64,000 bases of DNA from Niabella ginsenosidivorans. GTDB taxonomy: Bacteria; Bacteroidota; Bacteroidia; Chitinophagales; Chitinophagaceae. The translations under genes were made by a program, and so were the position numbers. Shown here in pieces: positions 20,197 to 27,613 of this stretch. The notes under the pieces were generated by a model, which saw only the letters and a program-made list of their open reading frames with translations, was not told the origin of the DNA and did not search any database. Numbering within the stretch: position 1 is the first letter of the stretch; the number at the start of each line of letters is the position of its first letter. The stretch covers positions 4,526,001-4,590,000 of the forward strand of contig NZ_CP015772.1 of assembly GCF_001654455.1 (NCBI RefSeq), read 5' to 3'.

Positions 20197-20292
20197 ATGA
20201 GAAAATTGACTATCTTTTTTAAAACTCTTTATTTGCTTGTTCTTTCTATTATAAACGCAAGTTCCTTGCCAATATTATTTTCTAACTGTTAA
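20197..20292 (+). CDS. Possible 31-residue hydrophobic peptide
   Basis: A short open frame from ATG to TAA. The peptide begins MRKLTIFFKTLYLLVLSIIN and ends in Cys. It looks like an isolated signal peptide: two basic residues, a hydrophobic core, then ASS. It may be a real small membrane peptide, the remnant of a lost secreted protein, or chance. The gap 20166-20437 holds nothing else I recognise. Confidence 0.3.
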   Translation: MRKLTIFFKTLYLLVLSIINASSLPILFSNC

Positions 20293-20437
20293 AAAAATTT
20301 AAAAGAACCCGTTTTGTACCGATTTGTTTTTCATTAAAAGAACTACTGCATTGATAAAAAAGCAGAAATTATGCCAAACCGCTTTATAACTTAAAAACGA
20401 TTAAATTTTATTCGCTCATACAACGCAGAAAAACAAT

Positions 20438-20659
20438 TCAGGAATTTTTATTCTCATTACGCCACCAGCGTATACCTAAAAATGCGATCAGGCCCAAAGG
20501 CAGAAAGGCCAGATAAAGGATGCCCGTATTAAAACCCCGTGCCGGGCCATCACCCAGTTGCTGGGCTGTTTTAGTACAAATGGAGCACTGCGCAAAACTT
20601 TGTACCTCCCCCAAAAACCCCAGAACAAAAAGTGCTGCCATGCATATTTTCCGTTTCAT
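20438..20659 (-). CDS. Small Cys-motif membrane protein, unknown function
   Basis: 73 residues. Signal-like N-terminus (MKRKICMAALFVLGFLGEVQ, then SFAQ), a CSICTKTAQQL motif directly after the predicted cleavage site, and a C-terminal membrane helix (ILYLAFLPLGLIAFLGI) with a basic end. I recall similar short proteins with a CxxC start and one helix in Bacteroidota, without known function. Transcribed on its own from TATCTTTG placed 4 nt before the ATG. Confidence 0.75.
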   Translation of the reverse strand: MKRKICMAALFVLGFLGEVQSFAQCSICTKTAQQLGDGPARGFNTGILYLAFLPLGLIAFLGIRWWRNENKNS

Positions 20660-20663
20660 AATG

Positions 20664-20671
20664 CAAAGATA
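20664..20671 (-). promoter_or_regulatory. -7 promoter box (TATCTTTG) of the 73-aa gene
   Basis: Minus strand TATCTTTG-CATT-ATG: perfect TAnnTTTG with 4 nt to the start codon, predicting a leaderless mRNA. Confidence 0.5.
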
Positions 20672-20688
20672 CTTTATTGTTGTTACAG

Positions 20689-21819
20689 CTATCCAACAAT
20701 AAAGGAGGGGTAATTGTTTTGGTTCATAACCTCAAACACAGCGGCGGGGTAAGCTTTTGCAAAAGCAACCGGTATCCTAACCTGGGCAGCATTCCATTTA
20801 ATTTCATATGCTGAAAGAATTCCTGCCTGTTCCTCAATCAGATCAATCTCCTGCTGATCATAAGTGCGCCAGAAATAGCTGTTTACAGAATGCCGGGTAT
20901 AGGCATTATATTTCATCCGCTCGGATAACAAATAATTCTCCCAAAGCATTCCCACATCCTGCCGCAAGGGCAGTAAACTAAAATTATTAATAAGCGTATT
21001 GCGTACCCCGTTATCCGTAAAATACCACCTGCTGCTTTTTACTACTTCTTTGCGCAGGTTTTTACTGTAGCCACTACGCTTATACAGAACAAATACCTTA
21101 CTTAATAAATCCAGATAGCGCTCAACCGTATTTTTGCTGATCCCTAAACCACGCCCCAGCTCTTCAAAAGACACCTCTCTGCCAATCTGGTAGGCCAGCA
21201 ACACCAACAGGTCTTTTAGTTTTTGCGGGTTCCTTATGTCTTCAAATACCAAAAGATCTTTCAGCAGATAGGTATTAATCAGTTCTTTAAGATATTCTTC
21301 TTTTTCTGTAAGCGATGTAATGCCGAATATTTCCGGGTAACTGCCAAAAACCAATCGTTCCGGAAGATTTTGCCGGGTTGTTAAGCTGTTTTCCATAGGC
21401 GCCAGCTCCATTTGGGCTATAGGATACAACTGGCGGGTAATGGTGCGCCCTACTAGCGGCTCTCCGGCTGTTTGCTGCAGATCAAAACTGCTGGAACCCG
21501 TAATAATAATATGTAAAGGCTTTATTTCATCGATCATCAATTTTACTTTTCTGCCAATATCCTTAATATACTGGGCCTCATCAATGATCAATAGTTTTTT
21601 ATTTTGCAGCAGGCGTTTATAATTAGCCACCGTTCTTTCCTCCAGGATGCGTTCCGTATCTTCATCCTCCCCGTTCAGCCAAAGGCATGCATCAGCAAGG
21701 TGATTTTTTACCCGAAGCAATAGTTCCGTTTTGCCTACACGCCTCGCACCTACTAGCAGGGTCACTTTCTGCCGCGAACAATCAGCGATTATTTGCTGGT
21801 ATAACGCCCGGTTTATCAT
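20689..21819 (-). CDS. AAA ATPase with DUF4143-type nuclease-like C-terminus
   Basis: 376 residues. The ATPase part has Walker A GARRVGKT (24-31), Walker B LLIIDEAQ (Asp80-Glu81) and a sensor-like ITGSSSFDL. A winged-helix region follows (VSFEELGRGLGISKNTVERY). The C-terminus carries a PD-(D/E)XK-like set: Asp326 in EIDLIEE, then Glu339 and Lys341 in AYEIKW. Proteins of this group (AAA_14 plus DUF4143) are abundant in bacteria and archaea, often stand alone, and have no settled function. It follows typA behind a terminator. Two tandem palindromic repeats and a -7 box lie directly before the ATG, suggesting self-contained, possibly autoregulated expression. Confidence 0.88.
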   Translation of the reverse strand: MINRALYQQIIADCSRQKVTLLVGARRVGKTELLLRVKNHLADACLWLNGEDEDTERILEERTVANYKRLLQNKKLLIIDEAQYIKDIGRKVKLMIDEIKPLHIIITGSSSFDLQQTAGEPLVGRTITRQLYPIAQMELAPMENSLTTRQNLPERLVFGSYPEIFGITSLTEKEEYLKELINTYLLKDLLVFEDIRNPQKLKDLLVLLAYQIGREVSFEELGRGLGISKNTVERYLDLLSKVFVLYKRSGYSKNLRKEVVKSSRWYFTDNGVRNTLINNFSLLPLRQDVGMLWENYLLSERMKYNAYTRHSVNSYFWRTYDQQEIDLIEEQAGILSAYEIKWNAAQVRIPVAFAKAYPAAVFEVMNQNNYPSFIVG

Positions 21820-21823
21820 AGTT

Positions 21824-21831
21824 CAAAAATA
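21824..21831 (-). promoter_or_regulatory. -7 promoter box (TATTTTTG) of the ATPase gene
   Basis: Minus strand TATTTTTG-AACT-ATG: TAnnTTTG with 4 nt to the start. The nearest palindromic repeat copy covers the region where the -33 contact would lie. Confidence 0.5.
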
Positions 21832-21836
21832 ATAAA

Positions 21837-21908
21837 ACTGACGGAATTTATATAAATTTAGTCATTATACTGACGGAATTTATATAAATTTAGTCATTAT
21901 ACTGACGG
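21837..21908. repeat. Tandem palindromic 32-bp repeat (2.25 copies), probable operator
   Basis: Two identical 32-bp units at 21837-21868 and 21869-21900, then a partial third (8 bp, 21901-21908). Each unit contains the perfect palindrome AATTTATATAAATT. Around it lie TGAC on one side and GTCA on the other, so each unit is nearly a 26-bp inverted repeat. The first unit begins 18 nt upstream of the ATPase start. Confidence 0.9.
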
Positions 21909-21928
21909 GACTTACATATAGATAACAT

Positions 21929-21953
21929 AAAAAATCCCGGCTTAAACCGGGAT
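21929..21953 (-). terminator. Rho-independent terminator of typA
   Basis: ATCCCGG (21934-21940) and CCGGGAT (21947-21953) form a 7-bp stem, 6-nt loop; on the minus strand it ends in a run of six T (21929-21934). It lies 28 nt after the typA stop. Confidence 0.88.
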
Positions 21954-21981
21954 ATTATGTAACAAATTCATTTATAAATGA

Positions 21982-23787
21982 TTAAACTTCTGCAGCCATT
22001 TTCTTGGCAACCTTATTCCGCTCAATTTCGTCCAAAATTACTTTACGCATGCGGATGAAATTAGGCGTTACCTCAATACACTCATCCTGCTGAATGTATT
22101 CCATACATTCTTCCAGTGCCATCAGCGTTTTGGGCGCAATGCGGGTAGCATCATCACTGCCGCTGGCACGGTGGTTGGTCAGCTTCTTTTCTTCTGTAGC
22201 ATTTACCACAAGATCACCAGGTTTAATATTTTCGGCAAGGATCTGGCCGGCATATACTTCCTCACCCGGGTCTACGAAAAACGTTCCGCGATCCTGTAAT
22301 TTGTCGATAGAATAACCGGTTGTCCGGCCCTGGTTTTTAGAGATGAGCACACCGTTATTCCTGCCGGGAATAGCTCCTTTCCAGGGTTGGTAGGATGAAA
22401 AGCGGTGCGCCATAACTGCCTCACCCGTTGTTGCGGTCAGCATCTGCGTGCGCAAGCCGATCAGCCCGCGGGAAGGAATTTCAAATTCCAGGTGCTGCAT
22501 TTCGCCCTTGGTTTCCATTACCAGCATTTCTCCTTTACGGCGCGTAACCAGGTCTATTACTTTACTGGCAAACTCTTCCGGTACATCAACTACTAATGTT
22601 TCAAAGGGCTCATGTTTTTTTCCATCGATCTCTTTGGTAATGACCTGCGGCTGACCAACCGTCAGCTCGTATCCTTCCCGGCGCATGGTTTCGATCAATA
22701 CGCCCAGATGCAGAATGCCGCGGCCATATACCAGAAAGGCTTCTCCTCCTTCGCTTTCTTCCACGCGCAGCGCAAGGTTTTTTTCGGTTTCTTTTTCCAG
22801 GCGGTCGCGCAGGTGGCGGCTGGTCACAAACTTTCCGTCCTTACCAAAAAAAGGAGAATTATTAATGCCAAACAGCATGTTCATAGTAGGCTCATCCACG
22901 CTGATCCTTGGCAGTGCTTCGGGGTTTTCCGCATCGGCAATTGTATCTCCGATGTTAAAGTCTTCAATTCCAACCACTGCGCACAGGTCGCCTGCCTGCA
23001 CTTCTGCTACCCTTTTCTTTCCCATTCCTTCAAACACATATAATTCCTTTACACGGGTTTTCTTAACGCCATCGGACTGCATCAGTGCCACCTGCTGGCC
23101 CTCTTTAATGCTGCCACGGCCTACTTTACCTACGGCAATACGGCCAAGGAAGGAAGAATAATCCAGCGATGTAATCTGCATCTGCAGCGGCCCTTCCTCC
23201 GCTTTGGGAGCTGGTACATATTTTAAAATGCCATCCAGCAGGGGTTGAATATTATCAATCGGTGTTAAAGAATCATTGAACCAGCCATTCTTGCCTGAAC
23301 CATAGAAGGTAGGAAAATCCAACTGCTCTTCCGTAGCATCCAGGTTAAAGAAAAGATCAAATACCGCATCATGCACTTCCTCAGGACGGCAGTTGGGTTT
23401 ATCTACTTTGTTGATTACCACAATAGGTTTTAACCCCAAAGCCAGTGCTTTCTGCAATACAAAACGGGTTTGCGGCATCGGCCCTTCAAACGCATCCACC
23501 AGCAGGATCACTCCATCCGCCATTTTTAAAACACGCTCTACCTCACCGCCAAAATCGGCGTGACCAGGCGTGTCGATCACATTAATTTTTGTATCCCTGT
23601 AAGTAACTGCTGCATTTTTACTAAAAATGGTAATGCCCCGTTCTCTTTCCAGATCATTATTGTCCATTATCAGCTCCCCGGTTGACTGGTTTTCACGAAA
23701 GACCTGGGTTGCATGTAAGATCTTGTCGACCAATGTGGTCTTACCATGGTCTACGTGCGCTATGATGGCTATATTTCTTAAATTCAT
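21982..23787 (-). CDS. typA: GTP-binding translational GTPase TypA/BipA
   Basis: 601 residues, full length. TypA binds ribosomes and is needed under stress and for 50S assembly in the cold (family knowledge). G1 is AHVDHGKTT (10-18), then ERERGITIFSKNAAV (switch I), DTPGHADFGGEVERVLKMAD (G3) and NKVDK (G4). EF-G-like domains follow, with LLFGINNSPFFGKDGKFVTS and the TypA-specific C-terminus containing GTFFVDPGEEVYAGQ and TNHRASGSDDATRI. A TACCTTTG promoter box lies at 23931-23938. Confidence 0.97.
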   Translation of the reverse strand: MNLRNIAIIAHVDHGKTTLVDKILHATQVFRENQSTGELIMDNNDLERERGITIFSKNAAVTYRDTKINVIDTPGHADFGGEVERVLKMADGVILLVDAFEGPMPQTRFVLQKALALGLKPIVVINKVDKPNCRPEEVHDAVFDLFFNLDATEEQLDFPTFYGSGKNGWFNDSLTPIDNIQPLLDGILKYVPAPKAEEGPLQMQITSLDYSSFLGRIAVGKVGRGSIKEGQQVALMQSDGVKKTRVKELYVFEGMGKKRVAEVQAGDLCAVVGIEDFNIGDTIADAENPEALPRISVDEPTMNMLFGINNSPFFGKDGKFVTSRHLRDRLEKETEKNLALRVEESEGGEAFLVYGRGILHLGVLIETMRREGYELTVGQPQVITKEIDGKKHEPFETLVVDVPEEFASKVIDLVTRRKGEMLVMETKGEMQHLEFEIPSRGLIGLRTQMLTATTGEAVMAHRFSSYQPWKGAIPGRNNGVLISKNQGRTTGYSIDKLQDRGTFFVDPGEEVYAGQILAENIKPGDLVVNATEEKKLTNHRASGSDDATRIAPKTLMALEECMEYIQQDECIEVTPNFIRMRKVILDEIERNKVAKKMAAEV

Positions 23788-24094
23788 AATTCTTTGTTGA
23801 AATGTTTACAAGTTAATATGCTAACAGGGGTAATACACCGGACCGGAAGTCTGTTGACTGGCAGGTTGTATCCTCATCAATCCCTGTCAAACATATCAGC
23901 CTGTTAACTCCTAGCTCTCTAAAAAGAGCGCAAAGGTAAGACAATTCCACGCGGCAGCCTAAATTTTTGAGGATTTTACCCACTGAAATAATCAAAAAAT
24001 AACAACCTTAGTTAACTATTTTCAACTGTAATTGTTATAAATAACCCGCATTCACTGTAAATAATTAAATTGCTGTCTGCAAGCATCTTGTTTT
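23788..24094. other. 307-bp divergent gap between typA and the FabH-like gene, with typA promoter
   Basis: On the minus strand TACCTTTG at 23931-23938 is a perfect TAnnTTTG box for typA, leaving a 5' leader of about 140 nt. A TTTA about 22 nt further upstream could be the -33 contact. The FabH-like side (23990-24094) is AT-rich, and I see no perfect -7 box there. No gene or RNA recognised. Confidence 0.55.
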
Positions 24095-25144
24095 ATGAAC
24101 AATACAATTATAGCCGGAATAGGCGGCTATGTTCCTGATAATGTAATAACTAATGATACGCTGACCCGATTTATGGACACCAGCGATGCCTGGATCTGGG
24201 AACGTACCGGCATCGAAGAAAGACGCTATGTAACGCGGTTTGAACAAACAACAGCTACCATTGGCGCTGAAGCGGCTAAACAGGCTATTGAAAGAGCCGG
24301 GATCAGCAAAGAAGAAATCGATTTTATCATTTTTGCCACTTTGAGCCCGGATTATTTCTTTCCCGGCTGTGGTGTATTGGTGCAGCGGATCCTTGGCTTA
24401 AAAGATATTGGAGCCCTGGATGTAAGAAACCAGTGCAGCGGATTCCTCTATGGCCTCAGCATTGCAGACCAGTTCATTAAAACCGGCATGTATAAAAACA
24501 TTCTGCTGATTGGTGCAGAGGTTCATTCTTATGCAATGGACTTTTCTACAAAAGGCAGGAACGTATCTGTGATCTTTGGCGATGGCGCCGGAGCCGTAAT
24601 ACTACAACCATCCAAAGACCCCGCAAGGGGAATATTAAGCACCCACCTGCATAGCGACGGAGCAGATGCGGAAGCCCTGAGCATGCCCAACCCGGGATTT
24701 CATTGCGGTGTGCATAATCCTGACTGGAAACCGCCTGTTCCTGAACAAAAATACGGAGGTGTTTTTATTACACCGGATCTTTTGGCCAGAGAAGATTTTT
24801 ATCCGTATATGGATGGCCAGGCCGTATTTAAAAAAGCGATCATTAAACTGCCGGAAGTGATTATGGAAGCGCTTACGGCCAACCAATACCAGCCGGAGGA
24901 CCTGCAGCTCCTGATTCCACACCAGGCAAACCTGCGCATAGCGCAACTGGTGCAGCAAACCTTAAAGTTAAGGGATGATCAGGTTTTTAACAATATTCAA
25001 AAATACGGAAATACCACGGCTGCTTCTGTTCCCTTAGCTTTGTGCGAAGCCTGGGAAAAGGGAAAGGTGAAAGAAGAAGACCTGATTTGCCTGGCCGCCT
25101 TTGGCAGCGGCTTTACCTGGGGCAGTGCTTTATTAAAGTGGTAA
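24095..25144 (+). CDS. 3-oxoacyl-ACP synthase III family protein (FabH-like)
   Basis: 349 residues, thiolase fold. The catalytic triad is complete: Cys114 in VRNQCSGFLYG, His near 276 in IPHQANLRIAQ, and Asn near 306 in YGNTTAASVPLAL. FGDGAGAVILQ is the usual glycine loop. FabH starts fatty-acid synthesis by condensing an acyl-CoA with malonyl-ACP. This member is longer than housekeeping FabH by an insert around residues 190-250 (GFHCGVHNPDWKPPVPEQKY), so it may be a paralogue with another acyl substrate. It is followed 16 nt later by a lipid-kinase gene and rnhB. Confidence 0.9.
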   Translation: MNNTIIAGIGGYVPDNVITNDTLTRFMDTSDAWIWERTGIEERRYVTRFEQTTATIGAEAAKQAIERAGISKEEIDFIIFATLSPDYFFPGCGVLVQRILGLKDIGALDVRNQCSGFLYGLSIADQFIKTGMYKNILLIGAEVHSYAMDFSTKGRNVSVIFGDGAGAVILQPSKDPARGILSTHLHSDGADAEALSMPNPGFHCGVHNPDWKPPVPEQKYGGVFITPDLLAREDFYPYMDGQAVFKKAIIKLPEVIMEALTANQYQPEDLQLLIPHQANLRIAQLVQQTLKLRDDQVFNNIQKYGNTTAASVPLALCEAWEKGKVKEEDLICLAAFGSGFTWGSALLKW

Positions 25145-25160
25145 AAGAACCAACTTGCTG

Positions 25161-26066
25161 ATGAAAAGGAAAATCTGCTACATTCTTAACCCGATATCCG
25201 GTACAGGGTCAAAAGACATGCTTTCCAATGTGGTGGCAAAAGAAACATTGAAAGCGGGCATTGCATTTCAGTTTTTTCCCTCTGTTGCCAGTGGCGACTA
25301 TTCCTTTTTATTTGATACGATCACGGAAGAAAGGTATACAGATGTGGTCATCATTGGTGGCGATGGCACCGTAAACCAGGTGATCGACAGCCTGAAACAT
25401 CTTCCGGTGCGTTTTGGGATCATTCCCTCGGGCTCGGGCAATGGCCTTGCATTTGGCGCCGGCATTCCCAAAACGCCTGTAAAAGCGCTGAAGGTCATTT
25501 TTAAGAACCGTTGGATGCCTGTTGACGGCTTCCGGGTAAACGGGAAATTTGCCTGTATGCTCTGCGGTTTGGGTTTTGACGCAAAAGTGGCGCATGATTT
25601 TGCCAACGCCCCTCAGCGGGGATTAATGACCTATGTAAACCAGGTGTTTAAAAATTTCTTTGGAGCAAAGCCCTACCTGTTCAAAATAAAACTGGCAGAG
25701 ACGCAGTTTGAAACCGGAGCTTATTTTATCAGTATTGCCAACAGCAACCAGTTTGGAAATCATTTTACCATTGCTCCCAAAGCCAGCCTGAATGACGGCT
25801 TGCTGGACGTGGTCATTGTAACCGAGCAATCAAAAATGGCCATGCTTTATAATACGCTGATACAAATAGGGGGAATGAATAAAGTGCAGGCTGTTGAGGC
25901 TGTTAGAAAAAAACGAGGCATCATTTATTTTCAAACCTCCTCTATACGTATCAGTAACCGCAATGAAGCACCCATGCATATTGACGGAGAACCGGTGGCT
26001 ACAGAAAAAAAGCTGAATATTGAAATTGAAAAAAGTTGTTTTAATTTGCTTTCAGATTATTTGTGA
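25161..26066 (+). CDS. Diacylglycerol kinase-like lipid kinase (YegS/DgkB type)
   Basis: 301 residues from ATG 25161; a TTG two codons upstream is less likely. It phosphorylates diacylglycerol or a related lipid with ATP. ILNPISGTGSK is the N-terminal glycine loop, IIGGDGTVNQVID near residue 65 the nucleotide-binding GGDGT, and IIPSGSGNGLAFG the third catalytic block. HIDGEPV near the end is the conserved closing motif. It sits between the FabH-like gene and rnhB (GTGA overlap), suggesting one operon linking acyl-lipid metabolism with a housekeeping gene. Confidence 0.92.
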   Translation: MKRKICYILNPISGTGSKDMLSNVVAKETLKAGIAFQFFPSVASGDYSFLFDTITEERYTDVVIIGGDGTVNQVIDSLKHLPVRFGIIPSGSGNGLAFGAGIPKTPVKALKVIFKNRWMPVDGFRVNGKFACMLCGLGFDAKVAHDFANAPQRGLMTYVNQVFKNFFGAKPYLFKIKLAETQFETGAYFISIANSNQFGNHFTIAPKASLNDGLLDVVIVTEQSKMAMLYNTLIQIGGMNKVQAVEAVRKKRGIIYFQTSSIRISNRNEAPMHIDGEPVATEKKLNIEIEKSCFNLLSDYL

Positions 26067-26689
26067 AAAAGCAACAGATTAATATGCCCGACTTACTGGT
26101 TTCCTTCCAGCAGAAACTGCTGGAAGCGGGATGCGATGAAGCCGGCCGCGGTTGTTACGCAGGCCCGGTCTTTGCTGCCGCTGTAATTTTACCCCGGCAT
26201 TTCCATCACCCCTTATTAAATGACAGCAAACTGCTGAAACCCTCTGTACGCCTTGAATTAAGAACATATATCGAAGCGCACGCCCTGGCCTTTTCTGTGG
26301 CCCAGGTAAGCGTAGAAGAAATTGATACGATCAATATCCTGAAAGCCTCTCAAAAAGCAATGCATATTGCCCTGGCCAGCCTGAAGCTGACACCTGAGTT
26401 CATTGCCGTAGACGGCAATTATTTCCTGAATTACAAAACAATACCGCACGCCTGTATTGTTAAAGGAGATGGAAAATTTTCAAATATTGCTGCTGCAAGC
26501 ATCCTTGCAAAGACCTACAGGGATGAATACATGCAACGGATCCACTCAGAATTCCCTCAATATAACTGGGCATCCAATAAAGGATATGGCACCCAGGAAC
26601 ACAGAGATGCCATTAAAGAAAATGGCATTTGTATATATCATAGAAAAAGTTTTAACATTTTACCAGTTCAGGCAGCTTTATTTGAATAA
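26063..26689 (+). CDS. rnhB: Ribonuclease HII
   Basis: 208 residues from GTG 26063, which overlaps the preceding stop as GTGA; an ATG at 26084 giving 201 residues is the alternative. RNase HII cuts RNA in RNA/DNA hybrids and removes single ribonucleotides. The catalytic acids are visible: Asp25-Glu26 in AGCDEAGRGCYAG, an Asp in FIAVDGNYF, and one in ILAKTYRDEYM. YNWASNKGYGTQEHRDAI is the C-terminal signature. Confidence 0.96.
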   Translation: MKKQQINMPDLLVSFQQKLLEAGCDEAGRGCYAGPVFAAAVILPRHFHHPLLNDSKLLKPSVRLELRTYIEAHALAFSVAQVSVEEIDTINILKASQKAMHIALASLKLTPEFIAVDGNYFLNYKTIPHACIVKGDGKFSNIAAASILAKTYRDEYMQRIHSEFPQYNWASNKGYGTQEHRDAIKENGICIYHRKSFNILPVQAALFE

Positions 26690-26743
26690 TTAAATGGCAT
26701 TGATTTTGACTGGTATTGATCAGAGTAAAAAAAATCCGTTAAT

Positions 26744-26989
26744 ATGAAAAGAGCATTTCTTCTGGTAATGATCGTCATTTTTGGCGCTATTACTTCCGGC
26801 TATGCGCAGCCCCGCCCCCCGAGGCCGCCGCATCCACCCAGACCTTCACATCATCATTACAAAAAAAAGAAACGGCACCATCATGTGGCCCATTACAGGC
26901 ACAGGAGGCCGGTGCACCCGCCAAGGCCACCAAGAAGACCGCCGCATCCGCCATTGCCACCACACCCGCCATTACCACCACATCCTTAA
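26744..26989 (+). CDS. Small secreted Pro/His/Arg-rich protein
   Basis: 81 residues. Signal peptide MKRAFLLVMIVIFGAITSGY ending in AQ. The rest is low complexity: PRPPRPPHPPRPSHHHYKKK, a histidine block, and PPHPPLPP repeats to the end. It is strongly basic and proline/histidine-rich. The histidines could bind metal, but there is no evidence. The signal peptide supports a real gene; the composition prevents homology-based naming. It precedes another proline-rich secreted gene by 94 nt. Confidence 0.6.
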   Translation: MKRAFLLVMIVIFGAITSGYAQPRPPRPPHPPRPSHHHYKKKKRHHHVAHYRHRRPVHPPRPPRRPPHPPLPPHPPLPPHP

Positions 26990-27083
26990 TAAATACCAGA
27001 ATGTAGGTATGTCTGAATAGAAATTTCATACTTAAATTTGAGATTCCTGTTCAGACATTTTTATTTTAAACAAAAACGTATTT

Positions 27084-27554
27084 ATGAAAAAGCTATTCCT
27101 GTTACTGGCATTTTCGGTTGCTTTATACACAGCTCCTGTTTTTGCACAAAGCAAAAAAAAGGCGGATGATGACCAAAAAACCGAAGCAAAAAAAACGGAT
27201 GCCGGGGAAACTGATAAACCGGAAGATCGTCATGCCCGGGAAAAAGCCTACTGGAAAAAAGTAGGAAATGACCAGAAAGAATTCTGGAAGGAAGAACACG
27301 AGCGGCATGTTAAGGGAGAAGGCCCGCGGAAACCGCCGCCACCGCCTAACCCGTTCAAAAGAAAAAAGAAAAAGGATATGGAAGAGGCCACAAACTCTTC
27401 AACCGGTGCTGAATCCGGCAGCGACGGCAAAAGCAATGTTCAGGAAGAACGCAGCGGCCCCCGTAAGCCTCCACCACCGCCGAATCCTTTTAAGAAGAAA
27501 AAGAAAAAAGATGCAGAAAAGGAGGAAGCAACCTCTGATTCAGGCTCAAAATAA
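27084..27554 (+). CDS. Secreted Lys/Glu-rich protein with duplicated PRKPPPPPNPF motif
   Basis: 156 residues. Signal peptide MKKLFLLLAFSVALYTAPVF ending in AQ, then a highly charged Lys/Asp/Glu region (ETDKPEDRHAREKAYWKKVG). Two copies of PRKPPPPPNPFK followed by a lysine run occur near residues 76-92 and 129-145, separated by a Ser/Gly/Asn linker. It has no recognised domain. The duplicated motif may bind a partner or cell-envelope polymer. A strong terminator follows, so it may form a small unit with the upstream gene. Confidence 0.65.
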   Translation: MKKLFLLLAFSVALYTAPVFAQSKKKADDDQKTEAKKTDAGETDKPEDRHAREKAYWKKVGNDQKEFWKEEHERHVKGEGPRKPPPPPNPFKRKKKKDMEEATNSSTGAESGSDGKSNVQEERSGPRKPPPPPNPFKKKKKKDAEKEEATSDSGSK

Positions 27555-27571
27555 ACAACAAAAAATGCTCA

Positions 27572-27603
27572 AAAGCGCCGGGAGAACCCCGGTGCTTTTT
27601 TTA
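27572..27603 (+). terminator. Rho-independent terminator
   Basis: AGCGCCGGG (27574-27582) pairs with CCCGGTGCT (27588-27596), including one G-T wobble, followed by a run of T to 27602. It separates the proline-rich genes from the sulfatase. Confidence 0.92.
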
Positions 27604-27609
27604 TCTTTA
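27602..27609 (+). promoter_or_regulatory. -7-like box (TATCTTTA) of the sulfatase gene
   Basis: TATCTTTA-TTAA-ATG: differs from TAnnTTTG only in the last base and keeps the 4-nt spacing to the ATG seen at four other genes here. It partly overlaps the terminator T-run. Confidence 0.35.
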
Positions 27610-27613
27610 TTAA

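Noticed and set aside
20676-20700. ATTGTTG/CAACAAT inverted repeat at the end of the ATPase gene
   Set aside because: It overlaps the stop codon and lacks a T-run; weak evidence for a terminator.
20689-21908. The solo ATPase gene and its repeats as a transposon
   Set aside because: The upstream repeats have no counterpart at the 3' end, and I see no target-site duplication or transposase.
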